The notes under the pieces were generated by a model, which was not told the DNA's origin, searched no databases, and saw only the letters and a list, made by a program, of their open reading frames with translations. From Lytechinus variegatus (Eukaryota > Echinodermata > Echinoidea > Temnopleuroida > Toxopneustidae), in the NCBI RefSeq assembly GCF_018143015.1, contig NC_054754.1, positions 29,277,830 to 29,341,829 on the forward strand: a stretch of 64,000 bases of DNA, given 5' to 3'. Shown here in pieces: positions 30,966 to 42,112 of this stretch (its first letter is position 1; every line of letters begins with the position of its first letter). Position numbers and translations under genes: made by a program.

Positions 30966-33243
30966 TGTTTGGATTTGTATACCGGTATCATTATTCATGT
31001 CTGCTTCATTAGGAATTTATAAACGTAACTCGCCGTTCATGAACAAATAAATTGACATACGAGTTATCAATGCTGTATTATGCTTATGATATAAAGAGTA
31101 AAATATAAAGGCAAACTGCAGCAAACCTGTGCTAATAGGTTTTCAATATAATGTGCTTTGTATTTAATGCAAAAGGACAGATTTATTCTGATTAAAATAT
31201 ATATTTGTTTTTAAATTGCATAATTTTCCTTGCATTTGATTTTCATGAATTTAATTCACCATTATCATCTTTAAAATGTTCATTATTCTAAGAAATGCTA
31301 TGTGACAATGTTGATATTTGAATATATTGTGCTGTTTAGTATTATCAGTGTGCAGTATTGCTAGTGATCATGAAATACAATTTTATACTGATTCAAAAAG
31401 CATCTTTATCATTCTATTTTTCTTGTACTGCAAGTGTATTACTATGTAAGTTCTAGTAACTCCCTTCTGGTGTCAAAACATGTGGGCACGGGCTAACAAA
31501 GCTGGCATTTGAACTACAAGTAACCCTGCCCAAGTCAAATTATATGTTTGACTGATGCGAAATTGTACTTACTTAGAAGACGTATATAACTCTGATGGAA
31601 GATTGAATTTGTATATTCTCATTAAGTTCATATGAGTGCGGCGGCTCTTTGATCACAATATATACATACTTTTACTGAAGCGTAATCATCAATAAGTTGC
31701 TATGATAGCAACTCTTGCTGGAATGTTAACTACCAGGACAACAGTAAAAAATTTGCATCCTAATTGGCTTTTCCATTGAAAGTTGAAATTCCAGCATGAG
31801 TTGCTATATCATAATGGTTTAAGAAATGGGATCCAGATGTTCCTTGCTATTAATTTGGACAATTAATAATTTCTCAATATTACTTTATTTAGTGACCACA
31901 CCTACTTGCCTCAAATTGTAAATTTGCATCCCATGATATCCATTTATTGTGATCATTCAATTTGAGGATTTCCTCCTTTTTTTAAAGAATTTTTTCTTTA
32001 AAGATTACTGTAAATTGTAATATTTTTGGTTACTTTGCTTGATAAATTAAACCTGTAGAGAAGGATGTAATAAATACCCTTGGCTGGAGATTTGTTCATT
32101 TTCAACCAGAACAAAGATCACATTTAAATATTTCAGGGTCACCCACAGAATTTCATAGAAATCTTTACTTTATTAATCAACATTTGATATACATCATATA
32201 TCTACAAATCATAATTAAATACAACCTGAATAATTACAGTCCAAACTTGCTTCCTTGGTTGTGTCAAGTCTGGTGACAGTGACTTGACACAATGGTAAGG
32301 CAGTGATGACATTTGCTCCTGCAACAATTACTCCAGGCTTTATTTCCTCTAAGTAGGGTTTGGGGGGTAAATTGCCGATTCATCTGTTGTCATCTTGTCT
32401 ACTTATCACATGGTCTACCTCAAGTCTAATTCCATTCCATCCAACATTTCCTGTAACAAACATTTGGTCCTATCTTCACTTTGTCTAATCACCATTTCAT
32501 CTCGTAACCAGTTGGTCTAAGATCCATTCAACTTTCATTTACTTCACCCAATTAACACTTCATCCAATTTGACAAAATGGTATATGGACTAAATGGTCAT
32601 TGGATCACCTGGTTATGAGGGGAAATAGTGACTGGAGAAAATGGCAATTAGATCATGTGAATAGTGGACGAAAATGATGGTAGACCAAATGATAATAGAC
32701 GATTTGGTAGTTGGTAATTGGACAAACTGGCATTGGACCAACTGTAAATAACAGATTAGAGTCGGGGTTGCAATAAGGATTTACAGGGTAGGGTGTTGTA
32801 TTAAATACCTGTAGGGTTAAGTTTAAGTCTCATTCAATTTATAGTGTGTGGAATTTATAGCGGAGCAATTGTTGCCAGAGCAAATGTCAAGGATCAGTAA
32901 GATTTCTTACAAAAAGTAAGATACATTATTATATGCAGAAATCACAAAAGTGCCTTCTCACCCCACTTATCCTCAGTGGTCATAGACCAACAACAAGAAA
33001 CTATGGGAATATCATTGTGAAAGATGCATAGGTGGCCCTTGGCTACCATTTACTTTTGACTTCAACAATGGTATTCGGTGTGTGTACGCAATGAAATTTG
33101 AATCATCTGGATTATGGCTAAATCCCCCATCCTCGGTTTTATATCAACTGGGCACTCATGTTTTCTTTAACTAACAGTACTATCAAGGCACACTTATTTA
33201 GCCCAAAGAACATCTTTCCACATATGCCACATTTCAAATGTCT
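30966..33243. other. long intergenic stretch, no gene seen
   Basis: AT-rich. It holds a TTGGTC/GACCAA-rich imperfect inverted region at 32390-32760. No exon with splice sites, RNA gene or complete transposon was recognised. Confidence 0.45.
32390..32760. repeat. imperfect inverted region rich in TTGGTC and GACCAA words
   Basis: The left half repeats ATTTGGTC, GTTGGTCTAA and CACCATTTCATC. The right half carries the partners GTAGACCAAATGAT and TTGGACCAACTG, with AAATGGTCATTGGATCAC. It is an old foldback or diverged minisatellite. Confidence 0.45.
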
Positions 33244-33403
33244 GGGCCCTGTTGCATAAAAGTTACCATACTTTCTGATCCAATGTGCTGGTATCTTTCA
33301 TGGAATCCTTGATTTTGATTGGCTGATGATGAGCCTTGTTACCATGGTAGATATTATTGCATGGCAAAGTTACCATAGTAGTAACTTTTATGCACTGGGG
33401 CCC
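33244..33403. mobile_element. short MITE, GGGCCCTGTTGCATAAAAGT ends
   Basis: The left end GGGCCCTGTTGCATAAAAGT and the minus-strand right end GGGCCCCAGTGCATAAAAGT are inverted repeats. Internal GTTACCATA/TATGGTAAC pairing. Confidence 0.8.
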
Positions 33404-34196
33404 TGATATTGAATCTTGATAGCCGACAGCTTTATATTGCATGTACAACAAACTGAGCAAAATCACCATGACTATAATGGCTCAGAGATGCATACATAAA
33501 AGTCCTTCTAAATATAGGTCACACACTTTTCTTTTCCAATGATCAATGTTACTACCAGTATGTATCAACTTTTTGACCAATGGTATCCTGAGCTTCTTAC
33601 CTTTATCAAATTAAAGACCATTGTATCTCATTTGTACGGAGAACAAAATATTCACGGGTACCGGTATTATAATTTTTCATTATAATTGAATGCCTCGCCT
33701 CGAAAGGCTGAAAAGAAATTCTATTCAATAGTTTTCACTCTATCATGTAAAGCAGCTCTATATATTTATTATGTCTGACCCCTATCAGACATTTTCAACA
33801 TTCAGTAACATACGTGCAATGAACTATGTGAAACTTAAGACTACGAACAAGTTTCTCCTGTAATATAACTCCTGAAGTAGCACCAGTAAGAAATAATTTT
33901 TTAGATTTTTTTGCATCTAATACTACTGCAGGGCTAAATTCCATGATGCATTGTATATCTGACCCCCTATATTTAGGACTTTAAAGGATTTGTCTCCCAT
34001 TTTTCTCTGATTAACTAGTTAATGTGAAAAGTCAGAAAACTATCAAATTATTGTCTTGAGCAGTTTATTTTAATGAAGTAAAAGTTGAGGAAAAAAAAAA
34101 CAGGGTTTGGACAAACCAATGGTTTATCATTTCATGGAACTATCTTGTCACAATCTGGTCTCAACCATGAATTTGAAACATAAACTTTGTCAAGTA
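33404..34196. other. torsin gene 3' flank and 3' UTR
   Basis: For the minus-strand torsin gene, AATAAA lies at 34064-34069 (minus), about 130 bp past the stop. This is the likely poly(A) site. The rest shows no recognisable feature. Confidence 0.4.
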
Positions 34197-35458
34197 CTAT
34201 GTTTGGGCATACTTTGAAAACAGACTTGCTTTTTCTTCTACTTTCTTGCATCCTGACGTCGAGAATACTGGGTTATTTTCTGGGTAGAATACAAGTTTAT
34301 CAGCAATCCATTGAACATCATTTTCATTCAAAGTCACATTCTTCCAGCTCAATGTTTGCTGAATACACATGATGACATGCTTTCTTTCTAAAGGAAGAAA
34401 TGGAATGTGGTGATCCACGACTGCCATTAATTTGTCATGGACCTCAAGACGTTGGACATCATGGTCTTCAGAAGCTTCACTCTCTGCTGTATATTCCTGA
34501 GTGTAAGGTACTTTAGTCATGATTGGTTCAAGTTCTTTCAGAGTTATATCCTCTCTGTTGTTGCCCTGTTCTAAATGTGACAGAAGGTAGTCTCCTATGG
34601 CTTCACTTTGCAGATTGGTCATAAGAAAGAAAATCATTTTTTGCTCCTGTGCTGCCTGTCTCGTTCGAATTCCTGGTAAAGTCAATGCAACTGCCTCCAA
34701 GAGGCTGGAAGAACTACCATAGTCTATGTCTTCGATAATGTACAACCCCACTGGACATGTCCTGTAGTTGGATTTTCCGTTATCGATGAAATCCTCTAGG
34801 GCAATGGAGTAGTCATATGCTGTCACAAGGTGTTCTCTGACTTCCAGGAAAGATGGAAGGAACTTGTAAACACATTGGGATTGTGCTTCCTCCGGAAACA
34901 TCTTATTTCCGATAAGCTCGGCCACAAATGTTTTACCTACACCCGATTGGCCATGAAACATCAGAACCAGTGTCCTATCCCTTACATCTTTTGAAAGGAT
35001 TCCCGACAGCAATTGCGGTAGATGTGAAACAACAATGGATTGTCCAAAAACTTGGGACTGGAGGATGGAGTGAAGACTCTCTCCACCAGCAACGATGACA
35101 GGATTACCTCGGTGCTGCGCAACAATCCACAGGCTGAGGTAGAACAACACAGACAAGGAAAGCACCACAAAACACATGATGATGAAACATTTAAAGCAAG
35201 GACAACGACTCTGAGTCATCATCAGATCATCCTCTGGATGATCCTGTTCCAAGATCTCTGTGGCTCCTCCTGCAAACCTCACCTTGGTTCCCTTGTCCTT
35301 TCCAGATATCTTTCGCCTGCGAGGACCCTTCTTCTTAAGAGATGAAAGTGGCGTGTCACCTCCACTGCTGATTTCTCTACTTGGACTTGATGATAGAGCA
35401 GATGGTGGAAGACTATCGCTAGAAGGCTTTTCACTGGAATCAAAGAGAAGGCTGCGAC
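34197..35458 (-). CDS. TOR4A: torsin exon with helix and AAA+ domain
   Basis: Acceptor on the minus strand CACTACAG|GTCGCAGCC. It opens with GRSLLFDSSEKPSSDSLPPS, a basic KKKGPRRRKISGKDKG stretch ahead of the membrane helix, then the whole ATPase domain and stop. Confidence 0.85.
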
Positions 35459-36327
35459 CTGTAGTGATACAAATATAGAATCAAATGTTATTCTTCACTT
35501 ATTGATTGTTTATTTTGTACATTTTGGACATGTCTGAATAGAGTGGTGTTATGTAGAAAAGCTTTCTCCTTGGTTATGCAATATTGTGTAGATTTTATTT
35601 TAAATCTAACCCTTCCATGAGTAGGCTACACACACTTTCTTTCTATCTCTTTAATTCAGTTTGCCAAATTTATGTTCTCTTAATATTTGTAAACAAAAAT
35701 CACTCTTTCAACAGATCCAAGCTGGTAAAAGTATAAAACCGTTTGAGCAGATAAACATGACTACATTGATAAGTGATATGTACCTGGAAAATTTAACGAA
35801 GAATTTCCAATCCCTCCTAACCGAGAATATGGAGAAGAATCCGACCCCATGAAGTTACGAGAAGATGGCTTTGAGCTTGGACTGTATGGAAGAGAGAGAT
35901 GTTTGATCATACTTGGTGACCCTTTATCAGATGGAGACGGTAGAACAGCTTCCATGGAAGCCTTCAACCTCACTACAGTTTTACCAGATGGACACAGTAA
36001 AACTTCTGTTGTTTTATCCAGAGACACTGAGCCCTCTCCATGTGGAGTCTGGATCGTCATATCACTGTGCTCATGACTGCTATCCATCAGAGTTCCACCC
36101 AAATGAGTCTTTATGGAGGGAGAAACAGGAGAGAGACAATGTCCTTTGTCATCATCCGCAGTGGGCCACATCAAAGCCAAGCAGTCACTCCCTGGAGTGG
36201 AGAGGCCCTTTCTGGAGTTTCTGCTGGCAGGAAGAACCATGATGGGAGAACTCTTTCTTGGGGAGTCTAAACTGGAGACAGGAGGAGGAGTTAAAGTGGT
36301 GCTTCGACCGATAGTCAGAAGACTCAT
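34197..36327 (-). CDS. TOR4A: torsin-family AAA+ ATPase, TOR4A-like, two coding exons
   Basis: Membrane-anchored AAA+ ATPase of the torsin family, expected at the ER or nuclear envelope. Torsins remodel membrane proteins with help from LAP1/LULL1-type cofactors. Coding exons (minus): 36327-35784 and 35458-34197, GT..AG borders, 601 residues in total. Residues 1-240 are low-complexity, rich in S, P and K (many SP sites). A transmembrane helix lies at about 271-294 (CFIIMCFVVLSLSVLFYLSL). Walker A is GQSGVGKT at about 351-358, Walker B-like GLYIIEDIDY at about 419-428, and a sensor-1-type FFLMTN at about 458-463. The torsin-specific GCK (sensor 2, redox-sensitive cysteine) is at 584-586. With an N-terminal disordered part and a helix in place of a signal peptide, this is the TOR4A build. 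The assignment to TOR4A over other torsins is by architecture. The start ATG at 36327 follows a splice acceptor at 36344; earlier noncoding exons probably exist. Confidence 0.8.
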
Positions 36328-36343
36328 TCTGGAATTTTCAGTG
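35784..36343 (-). CDS. TOR4A: torsin first coding exon (disordered N-terminus)
   Basis: Minus-strand acceptor TTTTTCCACAG|CACTG, start codon 16 bases later (36327-36325), donor TTTCCAG|GTACAT. It encodes MSLLTIGRSTTLTPPPVSS and continues serine/proline-rich to SSLNFPG. The split codon joins exon 2 in phase. Confidence 0.75.
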
Positions 36344-37097
36344 CTGTGGAAAAAAAAAATTAGTAATAGTAATAATAATAATGATAATACATAACAACAA
36401 TTAAAGAAGAACAGACTGGTAGGATGATCTGACAGTCTCACTTGTGATTACAAAATATAGCAATGCTGACTTTGTGAACAAATATGAATGATTTAATTTT
36501 TTCCAAAAGAGAGAAAAAAACAAGTGGAACGCTCTTGGCAGTCTCGCCTGCACTACATTATTTGATATAGCAGCAGCTATAGAATGATTACTAAAATAAA
36601 AAAACATTCACATGACAATAAAATACTATGCCCATTGACCCAACATGACCTATGACCACGATCATGTGACCTATATGTAAGACGTGTGCAAAACATACTT
36701 GATTACCCTTTTGTCTAGAGACAGTGATTTTTCCGTTTCAAAAAAATGGTCATAAATTCAGTTTCTGACAATCTGTATTTCCCTTTCAAATTTCTAAAAA
36801 TGGAAATTCCATTTTGTTACTGAAAATGTACACAGCAAAAACCTGAATTCCATTTTGCAACAGTGAATTCCATGGATTTTTACATGAAAAGTATGAGAAC
36901 CAAACATAATTTTTGTTTTATTTAAACCGAAAAATGTGCTCCCCCTTTGTAAAATCCTGGATCCGCCCCTGGTGTCAAGATACTTTGATAAGAGATATAG
37001 GCCTACTTCTTGTATCCCTGATGTAACCCATTTACTGTCAAAATGTTTGGGGGGGGGTAGGCTGATTAATTTTCGTTGCATCTGTACTTTACTTAGT
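36344..37097. other. torsin upstream region or 5' intron
   Basis: A hAT-type end lies at about 36955-36972 (CCTGGATCCGCCCCTG, minus CAGGGGCGGATCCAGG), matching the family at 9524-10573. A partner end is not evident. No promoter was recognised. Confidence 0.4.
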
Positions 37098-37332
37098 ATA
37101 CCCAGTTGTTGTGTGTCCGGACAGGTTGTGTGTCCGGACGATCAATTTTATAAAGTCATTTGGAAAAAAATACAACAAAGTTTCATCAATTTTTAGTACA
37201 GAATGTTAGAAAATATTATAGAGAACAAAATAGAAGATAATTACAACTATTGAATTCATATTTTTAGTGTAATCCAAAGACAAAAAAGAAGGCTTCAAAA
37301 ATATAAAGTGTCCGGACACCCGACCCCCCATC
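37098..37332 (-). mobile_element. MITE, TGTCCGGACAC family, copy 1
   Basis: On the minus strand GGATGGGGGGTCGGGTGTCC, GGACACTTTA.A, then GTCCGGACACACAACCTGTC near the other end. It matches 44659-44890 over its whole length in reverse orientation. Confidence 0.7.
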
Positions 37333-39240
37333 CTACCGGTAATGTTTCTAATGTTATTTTATTCACTCGTCTTCCTCCTTTTGACTTGTTTCCCCTTCTT
37401 TTTTCTCCTCTCTTTTCCTTTCGTTTTCCCTTTGGCCTTTTCCCCTTTTTTTTTTGCTCTGCCAATAGGCCCCCCCCCCCCCGGATCCGTCTATGATTTG
37501 CATTGTAAAATTTACTCCTGGCTTAGCGATAGCGTCTAACTTTACTGAGTCTGAGCACTACTGTGCTAGTCAAAATATTTCAACCGAACTCATCCAGGGT
37601 CGCATATCGATTGATAAGTAACACAGATTTAACAAATTCGATGTACATGCGCGAGTCACACGATACCACTCATTCAATGAACAAGGTTATAATATAACCT
37701 TGTTCTCACTTATATCTCCACGTGTGGCAAAATAAGGGTGGCAATGTTTGGCTTATTTTCTCTTTTTCTTTGGGGCAAATGCTTGATTTTTTTACACTGA
37801 CAGTCTCCATTACACCTATTATTCATACAACTTGACTCTTATTCAAATTTGATTCTTTAAATTATTTTTTTCTTAATTAAAAATAGAGATCAAAAAATGA
37901 AAATTTTCTTGCCATATTACTTTCCACCAATAGAGGGCGTACCAAAAAATATGCCCCAAATTCAAGTTTTTGAGCGCTCTGGTGAATACAAAAATTATTC
38001 ACAAGTTGCTAATGAAAAATAAATTGCAACTGTATGGAAATTAGTAATTTTGGTCACAAAAGTGATATTTTAATGATTTTTTAAAGTGTGTGCTCTGTAC
38101 AACATTGGCATACCATAGTCCTACCTGTAGATTCCCCACAGGCAGGGTGGTAGCAGGGAACAAGTGCACGATACCATTCCAAGTGACATGCAAAGTCTAA
38201 GAACAGGCCGTTTCTTACCTTCTTGTACTCATAAATCGAACGGTTGTTCTCTGTATCTTCCCAGTGAGACACTGCTACCCTTATTTTATTCAAAGAGCTT
38301 GTTTCTAGTTAAAAAGGCCTTTAAAAAAGGGTGGATCATCTGCTTACTTTTTAGTGTCGCAGACAGTTGTTTGCATATGCATGCCTAACTCAGTTTTTTT
38401 GAATGGCGCTCTCTTGTGTTCACACCTGCTGTAGCTCTTGCAATAATCTGTTGTGTTAATCATTCAGTTCAAAATCAAAGTGAAGGTACATTGTAAAATA
38501 TAACAAATCAATATTAACAAAACACTGTTCACAAAAGACAAATAATTATCCATCTTTATAATACAAATAATCGTACAAAATGTCATGGTATCAAACTTTT
38601 CATTTACAGTGGATAAATTCAGTAACAAAAATTAACCAATCAATAACAGTTTTAGTGATACCGGTAAGTTGAAACAATTATCATGTATTGTTTTGTTTTG
38701 TTTTGTTTTGTGGGGGGGGGGGGGTTACGTCAAATCTATCCATACCATCAATTTTATTTTATAAAAATGTCTTCTTTCAGTGATCACTTGCTTCGCTCGC
38801 TCTCATCTCCTTAGAATTATATTTGCCATCCATCTACCATGAGGCTGGCCCCACCCCAGGGCCCCATCTATATATTTTTTTTTTCATTTTAGCTAAGCAT
38901 GCAAGCGTAACTTTAAAGTTCTTTGTTGGTGAAGTGAAACCTTTCTCCTGTAACGGGCTCCTGTATACTCAGTGTGTGACACTGATGACCATATTCCCAC
39001 GGGCCAAAATATTCGCAAAAGGGAGATCATGAGGCCTACTAGTAATCCAGTTTTTGTGTTGTGTCGTCCGATCCCTTTTCGTTTTTATACTTAGATATCA
39101 TAATACGAATGTGTTTTGTTTCTCTATCAATAAAAAAAGGTTTCCATTATAATTGCGTTTGCTTTAATTGGTTTCAACTGGATTATGGTCCTGTGATATT
39201 GGACCATGGACTTGTTCAGGCCAGGGCCTATACATGTTTA
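37333..39240. other. intergenic with low-complexity tracts
   Basis: A T/C-rich stretch with a poly-C and GGATCCG border at 37360-37490 (probable hAT-type end fragment), a (TTTTG)n run with poly-G at 38690-38725, and unrecognised sequence. No gene was seen. Confidence 0.45.
38690..38725. repeat. (TTTTG)n microsatellite with G-run
   Basis: Five GTTTT units followed by 13 or more G. Confidence 0.85.
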
Positions 39241-39485
39241 GCCCGTCATTAAATAGGGCCTGATGAGGGTTATTGAAAAGCCCCAAGGGGACTAGAAGTC
39301 AAATTGGTCCCGAAATTTGAAAAGCAAAAAAAGAAAAAAGGGGAAAAATAGTTGTTTACTACAAAATGAAGGTCATTTTTGCTGTATTTTTTGTTTTGTT
39401 TTTGTGTTTACATTTTTACACATATCTTCCAGAATACCGGGGCTGCTGCCTATGAAAAATAACACACACTTGAGGGCCATGCTTA
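39240..39485. repeat. dispersed repeat, second copy
   Basis: Matches 4370-4670 in order and orientation: GGTCCCGAAATTTGAAAAGC, ACTACAAAATGAAGGTCAT, CCAGAATACCGGGGCTGCTG, CTGCCTATGAAAAAT. Confidence 0.55.
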
Positions 39486-39679
39486 CGTATGTGTCTAAAT
39501 CAGAATAGGTAGTTTTGCTCAATTCATTATCTCACTCAACAGGCAATGCGAGCGATTACTTTTCTCTATTTCTTGTGCCTTAATTCCCCTCCTTTTTTCT
39601 TTCTTCTTTACATCAAATTCTAAAAGATAACATACAAATACAACAAGTAATTCCCAAGTAGCTACATTTTTTTTAGGTA

Positions 39680-40210
39680 TACTCATTGATGACCAACTTT
39701 CATGGATACATCACAATGACAATATGGATATCTAGAAACGTCAGGGTGTAATAAACAAACTCGGAAGGATATATTCCACCCTAACATTCTTAAATCGTTA
39801 TATTCAACGTTAATTCTACCCCACTTAAATAACGGAATATTCGCCTGGGGATCGTGCATCATGTTAAGTAAATCCTTACAAAAAAAAGCTCAGTGCGGAA
39901 TATAAGTCAATTTTAGTCACCATACAGTCGGTCTCTTTTTTCACAAAACAATATCCTAAACATTAATGATATTTGTCTATTAAATCTTGCGATACTAATG
40001 TACCAGTATAAAACCACGAATTATCCCCGTTTTAACAATATATTGGAGCAAATAATGAAATTCGCCATTACCTAACCAGACAATTTACTTTTTATCACCT
40101 ACCATGAGACTCGTACAGCTCTTCGGAACACTTTCATATTCACTGCACTCAATTTTTTTAAAATTCTCTTCCTTTGAATACATACAAGAGAGAGTTTAAG
40201 CTTAAATACA
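39680..40210 (+). mobile_element. LINE reverse transcriptase C-terminal remnant
   Basis: Translation in changing frames gives GILIDDQLSWIHHNDNM, INKLGRIYS, LILPHLNNGIFAWGSCIM, LQKKA.SAEYKSILVTIQS, and LNFFKILFL then KVKKNCLLSTPNKPPRIFEI. This is the usual post-RT part of Jockey/CR1/RTE-like LINEs. Many frame breaks; 5' part absent. Confidence 0.7.
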
Positions 40211-40362
40211 TTTAAACTTAAAGTGAAAAAAAATTGCCTCCTCAGCACTCCGAACAAACCTCCTAGAATATTCGAAATTACATCACAGATACCACGTCTG
40301 ACCCTCTCCCCCCCCCTCACTCCATTTCCCCCTTTTTCGATTTTATTACCCCCCCCCCTTAA

Positions 40363-40946
40363 AGTTCAAGACCTTACAAGAAAAATGTTGATTCGAATAA
40401 ATATTAAAAAAATCAAACTAGAACAACACTGAATATTACATCGAATCGGATATCTTTAAAACAGCTATGACATTTTAAAGTTTCGCTTATTTTTCACAAA
40501 ACAGTGATATGCACCGTTACTCAGTAACATGCAAATGAGGCAGACAATGATATTTCTCACTCACTATTTTTTTTATTGTTTGAATTATACAATATTTCAT
40601 TTTTTTTTACAGATTGACTGAACCAGTATATCCAACAATGCTTATTCTAAATGTTCAGGGAGGGATTAATCATTGTTTCACATGACAACTTGAAGAGAAA
40701 ATTAGAACATTTTATGTATAATGAAATACAAAAGAAATAGTGAGTGGGTGACGTCATCAGTCACTTCACTTGCAGACCGACCAGGATGTGCATAACTGTT
40801 TTGTGAAATTAAGCGAAACTTTAAAATGTTACAACTTTCTTACTTTACATTTGATTTTGATGAAATTGTCAGTGTTATGCTTGTTGAATTTTTGTCTTTT
40901 TATTAAAATCAACCCTTTTTTTTGGGGGGGGGGTGGACTTGTCCTT
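40363..40946. mobile_element. TTAA-type palindromic MITE
   Basis: Starts at TTAA (40359-40362). The arms carry CACTGAATATTACATCGAAT, ATGCAAATGAGGCAGACAAT and the inverted right arm GAAATTGTCAGTGTTATGCT, ending GGACTTGTCC near 40944. The outer ends are frayed by C- and G-runs. Confidence 0.75.
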
Positions 40947-41104
40947 TTATATTCTCTCTTTTCTTATTCTTTCCTCGCGGATCCCTCACCCCATTCATCT
41001 TGTTCAGTCATATTTTCTTTAAAAAAAATCATCCATGACATGCATTTTACTCTGCTTACACTCCTTAATATCTGCTATAATTTACTATATTTTTACGTTT
41101 TGCT

Positions 41105-41650
41105 CCCGGGGGGGCCACTTACATTGACGAGTGGATACCATGCGCGACCAAAAAAACACGTAAAAAGGATGTCCTTTTCACGATAGGGCACATTACGTAC
41201 GTAACGTGATAAGGGTGTCAAAAACACAAAAATAATGAAAAAAGGGTATCTATTTCGCTAGGAAAATTACGTGTTTAGGGTCGAATTTGCGGAGATCATA
41301 AAACAAAATTAAAATGTCTTATTAAGGATGTCCTTTTTGCCCCAACACTACGTGTTTAGAGTCCTATTTGCGCGAGGTGTAGAAGGTGGGGGTCGTACTA
41401 AACCAAATAAGGTAAAGCCGACGGACCCGTAACAATAAAACATTCCTGTACTTGTTTAGGGGTTCATTTCAGGGAATATTTGCCAAGAGTTTCGTTTTGT
41501 TTCCAATAACTTGTTAAGGGTAGGGTTTCACACGCAAATACTTGTTAAGGGGTGCATTTTCAGAATATGGAAATTACGTGTTTAGGGTGCTTTTCGAGAC
41601 CCCATGGACGCGCATGGTATCCACTCGTGAATGGAAGTGGCCCCCCCGGG
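41105..41650. mobile_element. MITE A: CCCGGGGGGGCCACTT ends, 8-bp target duplication
   Basis: Ends CCCGGGGGGGCCACTTACAT and, on the minus strand, CCCGGGGGGGCCACTTCCAT. GTTTTGCT is duplicated (41097-41104, 41651-41658). Both ends continue with ACGAGTGGATACCATGCGCG. Inside, the word ACGTGTTTAGGGT recurs several times. No reading frame. Confidence 0.9.
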
Positions 41651-41758
41651 GTTTTGCTTTCTGTTCGAGAGTTTAGTGTCACACAAGCCTCGCTTCTCAT
41701 TGCTGGTCTTTTTTTTCATTTCTTTTCTTTGACTTTTTAGCACACATAGACAACCATC

Positions 41759-42112
41759 AGGGGCGAATCCAGCTTTCGCCAATAGGGAGGGGGGGGGGGC
41801 GCGAAAAATATTTTCATCAACATTTTTCTCGATTAGCCACTATAATCTGATTTTTTTGTTACGGTTTTTCAGGGATAGTCCTAACTAAAGTTTTAAGTCT
41901 TATAAACAAGATAAGGTAGCCCATGTGGTTTTAATATATAATGCGAACGCGAAGCGCAAGCTCAATTCTTTGATATTTTATGTTTTTAGACCTGAAGATT
42001 CTGAGGAGATTTTATGATCATGAAAAAAGATAAGTAGGCCTATCCAACTAAACAATGCGAGCGCGAAGTGCGAGCCGAAATTCTATTAGTAACGTGAAAA
42101 TATTTACCAGGG
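41759..42112. mobile_element. hAT-like element, left part only
   Basis: Starts CAGGGGCGAATCCAGCTTTC and follows the element at 9524-10573 (CGCCAATAGGG.GGGG, AATATTTT.ATCAACATTTTT, ATGCGAACGCGAAGCGCAAG) for about 350 bp. It is cut off where the second MITE A begins. Confidence 0.75.
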
